From Sulfurospirillum sp. UBA1314 (GTDB lineage: Bacteria > Campylobacterota > Campylobacteria > Campylobacterales > Sulfurospirillaceae), in assembly GCA_002307095.1 (NCBI GenBank), contig DBTO01000158.1, positions 1-5,625 on the forward strand: DNA of 5,625 bases. Reading direction: 5' to 3'. The notes under the pieces are model-generated. The model saw only the letters and a program-made list of their open reading frames with translations, ran no database searches and was not told the origin of the DNA. Shown here one piece after another: positions 1-4,011 of the stretch. A program made the position numbers and the translations under genes. The stretch's first letter is position 1. Each line of letters opens with the position of its first letter.

Positions 1-679
1 CTTTGGCTGCCATTTGAAACTGGGCTGAACCGATGAGAAGTTGCTCTTCACCCTCTTGTGTTACAGGGCACTGATAGACCACAACGCCATCAAAACTTTT
101 TAGATCTGCAACCGCTTCTAACACACGCTCATCGTTTGATAGTGTTATCATTTCAGGCGTTGTGCCCACAACCAAGAGTTTCGCTTTGCCAAACGTCGCG
201 ATCAATCCTGCAAGGTGCGCTATCTGAGAAGCTCTTGGATGACGCATCACATCATCCCCTAAAACAATCAGCACACTCTTAGCCTCTTGGTACAACGCTT
301 CAATCTCTTCGATCTCTTCTTCGCCCAGATTGCTCTCCGCACTGATGTAACCCTCATCGAGTTCTTCAAAATAGTTTTTGATCGATTCTGGAAGCGTTAC
401 ATGTAAAAGAAAACTTTTGGCAAGAAGTGCCAATACACCCTCTTCAGCCCCCACTTCATAACGGCTAAAAAAAGTACTTTTTTCAACCAAAGCAGGATCT
501 TCCATCGTAAAGAGATAGACCACTTTAGCCTCACTCGCACCCACCTTTTCTAAGAGCGTGGTGTCATGGCGCGAAGGCAGTGTTCCCACACAAATCATAA
601 GATCAAATCCTTTGCATGTAAACGCAAAAGAGTCATTACTTGACTGATTTAAGGCTTCTATAAATTGCTTTTTGACCAT
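1..679 (-). CDS. NuoF-position complex I subunit of the HP1265/Cj1574c type (3' end outside window)
   Basis: I translated this frame directly: it starts at the ATG at 679-677 and stays open for 226 codons to the left window edge, so the C-terminus is missing. The position right after the small NuoE-replacement gene matches Cj1574c and HP1265 of Campylobacter and Helicobacter, which replace NuoF in their complex I. Family knowledge says this protein helps complex I take electrons from a donor other than NADH, with flavodoxin proposed in C. jejuni. The visible part has no glycine-rich NADH/FMN motif and no Cys-x2-Cys-x2-Cys cluster motif; only Cys22, Cys30 and Cys204 are present. Residues about 118-132 are very rich in Glu. 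Residues about 135-172 (SVLIVLGDDVMRHPRA onward) look like an alpha/beta domain that recalls part of NuoG, an uncertain impression. The ATG directly follows the upstream TAG stop with no spacer and no good ribosome binding site, which suggests coupled translation. The family call is fairly secure; the electron donor is inference. Confidence 0.82.
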   Translation of the reverse strand, partial: MVKKQFIEALNQSSNDSFAFTCKGFDLMICVGTLPSRHDTTLLEKVGASEAKVVYLFTMEDPALVEKSTFFSRYEVGAEEGVLALLAKSFLLHVTLPESIKNYFEELDEGYISAESNLGEEEIEEIEALYQEAKSVLIVLGDDVMRHPRASQIAHLAGLIATFGKAKLLVVGTTPEMITLSNDERVLEAVADLKSFDGVVVYQCPVTQEGEEQLLIGSAQFQMAAK

Positions 680-919
680 CTATGCCACTTCACTTTTCAC
701 TTTTTTAACGACAATCGTCCAGTCGGCTTCATTGAACTTCAACGAGTTCATGAGTGTCCAACCTGCCTCTTTAATCACATCCGCACTTTTTTGGATCGGA
801 GAAAAATCACCGATCTCAAACATAAAGATGGACACTTCGCCCATAGCAGTCTCATCGATGATCTCAAGCATACGTCCGTAAAAATCATCCCCTAAATGGC
901 GTAAATCATACCGTTGCAT
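680..919 (-). CDS. NuoE-position small complex I subunit, HP1264/Cj1575c type
   Basis: This gene encodes a 79-residue acidic protein starting MQRYDLRHLGDDFYGRML. It stands exactly where nuoE is found in other operons, between nuoD and the NuoF-position gene. It is about half the usual NuoE length and contains no cysteine, so it cannot bind the [2Fe-2S] cluster N1a of a true NuoE. Its size and place match HP1264 of H. pylori and Cj1575c of C. jejuni; as I recall, HP1264 has been reported to bind FMN, which would make it part of the electron-input module at the cytoplasmic arm. The start at 919 is supported by AGGAG six bases upstream, which overlaps the nuoD stop codon, and the gap to nuoD is nine bases. 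The stop TAG directly abuts the ATG of the next gene. The sequence reads as intact. Its role in electron entry comes from relatives, not from a motif that I can see. Confidence 0.85.
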   Translation of the reverse strand: MQRYDLRHLGDDFYGRMLEIIDETAMGEVSIFMFEIGDFSPIQKSADVIKEAGWTLMNSLKFNEADWTIVVKKVKSEVA

Positions 920-925
920 GTGCTT

Positions 926-930
926 CTCCT
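926..930 (-). promoter_or_regulatory. Ribosome binding site of the NuoE-position gene
   Basis: AGGAG lies six bases before the ATG at 919 and shares its first two bases with the TAG stop of nuoD. Ribosomes ending nuoD therefore finish on top of the next binding site, which fits coupled translation and fixes the start of the small gene. Confidence 0.7.
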
Positions 931-2155
931 ATCTGTCAATTTCGCCAAAGACGATGTTAGCGTTACCAATGATCGCAACCACGTCGGCTAAATATTCACC
1001 CACTAAAATCTCTTGTAACAGTGCCGTATGGAAAAAACTAGGCGCTCGAAGCTTCAACCTGTAAGGGTACGGATCGCCCTGAGAGTTGATGTAAAAACCA
1101 AGCTCGCCTTTAGGCGATTCCGTGGCAACATAAACCTCGCCAACAGGTGGACGCATGCCTTGTGTCACAAGGACAAAATGCTGCATCAACGAGTAATTTT
1201 GCGTCATAATCTGCTCTTTGGGTGCAGAGATATATTGAGGCGCATGTGCCATAATTTCAGGCGAGGTCTCCGCATACATTGGAATCAGTTGCTTGAGGAT
1301 GCGAACACTCTGTCGCATCTCTTCCATATGCAGTTTATACCGTCCGTAACTATCACAGGTCGTACTCACTGGCACATCAAACTCCACTTCGTCGTAGAGC
1401 TCGTACGGCTCTTCTTTGCGAATATCCCATGCAATGCCCGAACCTCTGAGCATCGGGCCACTACAACCCCAGCTTTGCGCTTGCTCAGGGCTTACCACAC
1501 CCACATCTTCCAAACGCATTTTCCAGATACGGTTTTGATCTAACAAGCCTTCGTAATCTGCAATGTCGAGTGGCAAATGGTTAATAAATTTATTGAGCCC
1601 ATCAATCCAGCCTTTTGGCAAATCCAGAGGCACCCCACCGATTCTCACCGAAGAGTGCGTCAAACGCGCACCACAATAATCTTCGATCAAATCCAATGTG
1701 TACTCTCGCTCTCTAAAAGTGTAAAGGAAAATTGTCATAGCACCTACATCAAGCGCATGCGTTGCGAGCCAAAAAAGGTGCGAAGAGATGCGGTTGAGCT
1801 CTAAAAGCATCATCCGAATCACTTTAGCCCGACGTGGCACTTCAAGCCCGATGAGTTTTTCAACCGAGAGCGCAAAGCCGTAGTTATTGGCTGTTGCGGC
1901 GATGTAGTCCATTCGATCGGTTGTTGGCAAAAATTCGTTGTAGATCATATTCTCCGCCATTTTCTCCATACCACGGTGCAAATAGCCAATATCAGGCGTC
2001 GCCTTACTCACTTTTTCGCCATCGAGTTCCAAAATCAAACGAAGCTGACCATGGGCGCTCGGATGCTGTGGACCAAAGTTGACGATCATGTGGTTATCTT
2101 CACGCTCAAAAGCGATATTCTCAAAAAAAGGTTTTAGACGATTGACTTTTTGCAT
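929..2155 (-). CDS. nuoD: NADH-quinone oxidoreductase (complex I) subunit D, 49 kDa type
   Basis: NuoD forms much of the quinone-binding pocket of complex I, on the cytoplasmic arm at the junction with the membrane arm, and passes electrons from cluster N2 to the quinone. The 408-residue protein is full length and is a separate polypeptide, not fused to NuoC as in E. coli. The opening motif GPQHPSAHG covers residues 28-36. His35 and Tyr84 (in DRMDY) match the residues that contact the quinone head group in the Thermus enzyme (His38 and Tyr87). Other family blocks are YLHRGMEK (58-65), NRISSHL (121-127), GCSGPMLRGSG (230-240), DSYGRY (268-273) and the canonical end VFGEIDR. The ATG at 2155 comes two bases after the nuoC stop, with a purine-rich stretch inside the end of nuoC as ribosome binding site. 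The stop TAG lies nine bases before the next gene. I see no frameshift or missing key residue. Confidence 0.97.
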   Translation of the reverse strand: MQKVNRLKPFFENIAFEREDNHMIVNFGPQHPSAHGQLRLILELDGEKVSKATPDIGYLHRGMEKMAENMIYNEFLPTTDRMDYIAATANNYGFALSVEKLIGLEVPRRAKVIRMMLLELNRISSHLFWLATHALDVGAMTIFLYTFREREYTLDLIEDYCGARLTHSSVRIGGVPLDLPKGWIDGLNKFINHLPLDIADYEGLLDQNRIWKMRLEDVGVVSPEQAQSWGCSGPMLRGSGIAWDIRKEEPYELYDEVEFDVPVSTTCDSYGRYKLHMEEMRQSVRILKQLIPMYAETSPEIMAHAPQYISAPKEQIMTQNYSLMQHFVLVTQGMRPPVGEVYVATESPKGELGFYINSQGDPYPYRLKLRAPSFFHTALLQEILVGEYLADVVAIIGNANIVFGEIDR

Positions 2156-2157
2156 GA

Positions 2158-2958
2158 TTAATATCTCTCTTTCAAGATTTTAGCGTCTTCTTTTTTGAGT
2201 TTTTTCACGATAAACACGCCACCCTCTTCTTGGTAATCGGTCACTGTTTTTTCTTGGCTTGGCTCAGCACCAAAAGGAACTTCGTGGTTGAGATGTGCAA
2301 AACGGTACGTATCGTTCACATCCACGCGCGCACTGTCACGCTCTTCAGGGCCTATGATGTCGCGGTATTCTTTGCCAAAAATCTTGTCGATCTCATACCA
2401 TTGCGCCACTTCATCGCCGTGCAATGGATAGGTTTTGCGAAGGGGATGGTCATACCAATCATCGGGCATTAAAAGACGTTTCATATAGGGATGTCCACTG
2501 ATAATGACGCCAAACATATCGTACATCTCACGCTCCGCCCAATCGGCACTTTTGTAAACGCCAATCACGCTTTTAAGCACCTCTTTTTCTTTGATAAAAC
2601 ATTTCACGCGCATGCGCTTGCGTTTTGAAGTAGAGAGCATTTGGTAAAAGATTTCAAATTCACCGCTTTTGGCTAACCAGTCAATCGCACTGTGTTCGCT
2701 TAAAAAGTTATAAGAAAGCTCATCTCTAAGGGTTTGTAAAACACTCACGTTATCTTTTGGGTCAATATAAACAACCAGTTGCCCTTTTTGAATATAGGCC
2801 TCTTGAATCTCAAATTTTGCTTTTAAAACAGATAAATCGTTTGCAAAAACGTCATCACTCTCCACGGCTTCTTTAGGAATTTGGGGAGCTACGAAGTAAC
2901 GATCGTTGTAATACGATTTTTTTTGAACATTGTGTTTATCGCTGTAACTTCTCATCAT
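2158..2958 (-). CDS. nuoC: NADH-quinone oxidoreductase (complex I) subunit C, 30 kDa type
   Basis: NuoC is a structural subunit of the connecting module, packed against NuoD and NuoB on the cytoplasmic side. The 266-residue protein has the 30-kDa subunit signature at about 138-161, with SADWAEREMYDMFG followed by GHPYMKRLLMPDDW, and then the block DHPLRKTYPL at 170-179. Most of the family ends soon after that block; here about 85 further residues follow, ending in a charged Lys/Glu-rich tail. The first 40 residues are also a lead-in before the core fold. My recollection is that campylobacterial NuoC proteins are similarly long. The ATG at 2958 overlaps the nuoB stop as ATGA, and AAAGG sits five bases upstream; a second ATG follows at once at 2955 with a spacing of eight, so the start is uncertain by one codon. 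The stop lies two bases before nuoD. Gene identity is clear. Confidence 0.96.
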   Translation of the reverse strand: MMRSYSDKHNVQKKSYYNDRYFVAPQIPKEAVESDDVFANDLSVLKAKFEIQEAYIQKGQLVVYIDPKDNVSVLQTLRDELSYNFLSEHSAIDWLAKSGEFEIFYQMLSTSKRKRMRVKCFIKEKEVLKSVIGVYKSADWAEREMYDMFGVIISGHPYMKRLLMPDDWYDHPLRKTYPLHGDEVAQWYEIDKIFGKEYRDIIGPEERDSARVDVNDTYRFAHLNHEVPFGAEPSQEKTVTDYQEEGGVFIVKKLKKEDAKILKERY

Positions 2959-3464
2959 ACCAACCTTTTAGGCGCAAGTTTGCGTGATGCTTTCTCGGTG
3001 CGGATTTTCTTTTGTAGCAACATAAGGGCATATTGAAGGGTTTCAGGACGAGGCGCACAGCCTGGTAAATAAATATCCACAGGCACAATGCGATCAGCGC
3101 CTTGAACGGTTGCGTAGGTGTTAAACATACCCCCCGTGTTGGCACAACTTCCCATACTAATGACCCATTTTGGATCGGGCATTTGATCGTACAAACGTCT
3201 CATAAACGGTGCATGTTTTTTGGTAAGTGTTCCTGCAATCACAAGCACATCGGCTTGTCTAGGACTCGCTCTAAAAATCGTTCCAAAACGGTCAAAGTCA
3301 TAACGACTCGCACCCGTTGCCATCATCTCAATCGCACAACAGGCAAGCCCATAGGTCAGTGGCCAAAGCGAGTTACTTCTACCCCATTGAACCAGTTTAT
3401 CGACTGTGGTCAGTGCCACAGGAAGTCCTGCTTCTTGAAGGTAATTTATCTTATGCTGTGCCAT
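2955..3464 (-). CDS. nuoB: NADH-quinone oxidoreductase (complex I) subunit B, PSST type
   Basis: NuoB carries the terminal [4Fe-4S] cluster N2, which hands electrons to quinone next to NuoD. With the start chosen here the protein has 169 residues. The four cluster ligands are visible: the adjacent pair Cys42-Cys43 in GLACCAIEMM, Cys107 in GSCANTGG, and Cys136 in PGCAPRPE. Other family blocks are RYDFDRFG (54-61), FRASPRQAD (64-72) and MPDPKWVISMG (95-105). The frame could begin seven codons earlier at 3485, but the ATG at 3464 has AAGGAG seven bases upstream and gives MAQHKINYL, like the campylobacterial N-terminus as I recall it, so I prefer it. This start lies inside the end of nuoA, giving a 19-base overlap, and the stop overlaps the nuoC start by four bases. 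Both overlaps suggest coupled translation. Confidence 0.97.
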   Translation of the reverse strand: MAQHKINYLQEAGLPVALTTVDKLVQWGRSNSLWPLTYGLACCAIEMMATGASRYDFDRFGTIFRASPRQADVLVIAGTLTKKHAPFMRRLYDQMPDPKWVISMGSCANTGGMFNTYATVQGADRIVPVDIYLPGCAPRPETLQYALMLLQKKIRTEKASRKLAPKRLV

Positions 3465-3844
3465 TCGAGCGCTCCTTTTTTCCATGCGTATGCAAAACCA
3501 ATGGTTAAAATAATGACAAATAAAATCATCTCAACAAACCCAAACATTCCCAGAGCTTTAAAATCTACGGCCCAGGGAAACATAAAGATAATCTCGACAT
3601 CAAACAAAATAAACAAAAGTGCAAACAGGTAAAAATGTGCCGAAATTTTATTGGGCTGTTTGGTCACTTCAGGACCGCATTCGTAAATGCTAAGTTTGAG
3701 TTTTTCCGTATCAAGTCGCGCCATTTTACGGCTAACGACACGTGCTAAGACGGTAATGCCATAAAAGACAACGGCACCAAAAACAAGGAGGAAAAAAGCT
3801 CCAAAATAGGGATGGGCAAAATCCATATGCGACAAAGGGGTCAT
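3446..3844 (-). CDS. nuoA: NADH-quinone oxidoreductase (complex I) subunit A, ND3 type
   Basis: NuoA is a small membrane subunit at the joint between the arms of complex I, equivalent to mitochondrial ND3. From the chosen start it has 132 residues and three hydrophobic segments at about 13-35, 69-91 and 101-121. The loop after the first segment holds YECG (54-57), the conserved cysteine loop of ND3. The second segment contains FDVEIIFMFPWA (81-92), whose Asp82 and Glu84 match conserved acidic residues of the family (Asp79 and Glu81 in E. coli). Earlier in-frame starts exist at 3907 (GTG), 3862, 3850 and 3847. The ATG at 3844 is preferred because GAAGGA lies six bases upstream and because the protein then begins close to the first membrane segment. 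It is the first nuo gene, follows the palindrome-bearing gap, and its end overlaps nuoB by 19 bases. Confidence 0.95.
   Translation of the reverse strand: MTPLSHMDFAHPYFGAFFLLVFGAVVFYGITVLARVVSRKMARLDTEKLKLSIYECGPEVTKQPNKISAHFYLFALLFILFDVEIIFMFPWAVDFKALGMFGFVEMILFVIILTIGFAYAWKKGALEWHSIR
3472..3477 (-). promoter_or_regulatory. Ribosome binding site of nuoB, inside nuoA
   Basis: AAGGAG lies seven bases before the ATG at 3464 and within the coding end of nuoA. It is the strongest such site in the window and decides the nuoB start in favour of 3464 over the upstream ATG at 3485. Confidence 0.75.
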
Positions 3845-3850
3845 CATCAT

Positions 3851-3856
3851 TCCTTC
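3851..3856 (-). promoter_or_regulatory. Ribosome binding site of nuoA
   Basis: GAAGGA is followed by three ATG codons in a row. The spacing is zero, three and six bases respectively, so the third ATG at 3844 is the best placed. A further ATG at 3862 lies upstream of the site and could use only a weaker GAG-containing stretch. Confidence 0.65.
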
Positions 3857-3919
3857 ATTCATTTTATAACGCTCTTTGAATAAAGCCAAAAGAGCTACGT
3901 TAACCACTAGGGTGCTAAA

Positions 3920-3945
3920 GCTTGCCTCTCATGAGGCAAAAGCTA
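3920..3945 (-). other. Stem-loop in the region upstream of nuoA
   Basis: The arms TTGCCTC and GAGGCAA (3923-3929 and 3934-3940) are perfect complements around a four-base loop. The stem continues as AGC/GCT after a two-base bulge at 3941-3942. No run of T follows on either strand, so it is not a standard intrinsic terminator. It lies about 75 bases before the nuoA start, so it would be in the leader of any transcript begun farther upstream, where it could affect RNA stability, or it could be a protein site. The function is unknown. Confidence 0.5.
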
Positions 3946-3966
3946 TCATGTCATAACAAATCCATC

Positions 3967-3990
3967 TGAGTGTTTACATGTAAACACTCA
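3967..3990. promoter_or_regulatory. Perfect 24-bp palindrome, possible operator of the nuo operon
   Basis: The half-site TGAGTGTTTACA is followed at once by its exact reverse complement, with no spacer, giving 12-bp arms centred at 3978/3979. It lies between the end of the ATPase gene and nuoA. Neither strand has a T-run directly after it, which argues against a terminator and for a dimeric regulator site. The sequence does not match the FNR consensus (TTGAT-N4-ATCAA) or the CRP consensus (TGTGA-N6-TCACA). The inner TGTTTACA/TGTAAACA looks like the short-spaced sites used by several regulator families, but I cannot name the protein. As single-stranded RNA it could also fold into a 10-bp hairpin with a CATG loop. 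Confidence 0.5.
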
Positions 3991-4011
3991 AAAAGGCTTG
4001 TTTATGCCTTT
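3990..4011 (-). terminator. Weak intrinsic terminator of the ATPase gene
   Basis: On the minus strand AAAGGC (4011-4006), an eight-base loop and GCCTTT (3997-3992) form a six-bp stem that ends in a run of five T (3994-3990). The upstream arm begins inside the TAA stop of the ATPase gene. The stem is short and only half G/C, so termination may be partial and some transcription could continue into nuoA. Confidence 0.45.

Noticed and set aside
58..282. 74-codon open frame on the plus strand
   Set aside because: It is antisense to the NuoF-position gene, which is continuous here on the minus strand and fits the operon.
665..895. Two overlapping plus-strand frames opposite the small NuoE-position gene
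   Set aside because: The minus-strand gene has a good ribosome binding site and the expected place in the operon; the plus-strand frames have neither.
1028..1543. 171-codon open frame on the plus strand inside nuoD
   Set aside because: It is wholly antisense to nuoD, is rich in Arg and His, and matches no family I know.
3465..3485. Upstream start of nuoB at 3485
   Set aside because: The ATG at 3464 has a much better ribosome binding site, and the extra residues MEKRSAR do not resemble NuoB N-termini.
3102..3632. 176-codon open frame on the plus strand across nuoB and nuoA
   Set aside because: It lies antisense to two clear conserved genes, has no recognisable domain, and its composition (many Cys, His, Arg, Thr) is typical of a reversed reading of a real gene.
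3863..3868. TATAAA as a -10 promoter element for nuoA
   Set aside because: It is the best -10-like word in the gap, but a start from it would leave a leader of only about a dozen bases and there is no clear -35 element, so I do not call it a promoter.
3845..3907. Upstream starts of nuoA at 3907 or 3862
   Set aside because: They add up to 21 residues without family resemblance, and GAAGGA is best placed for the ATG at 3844.
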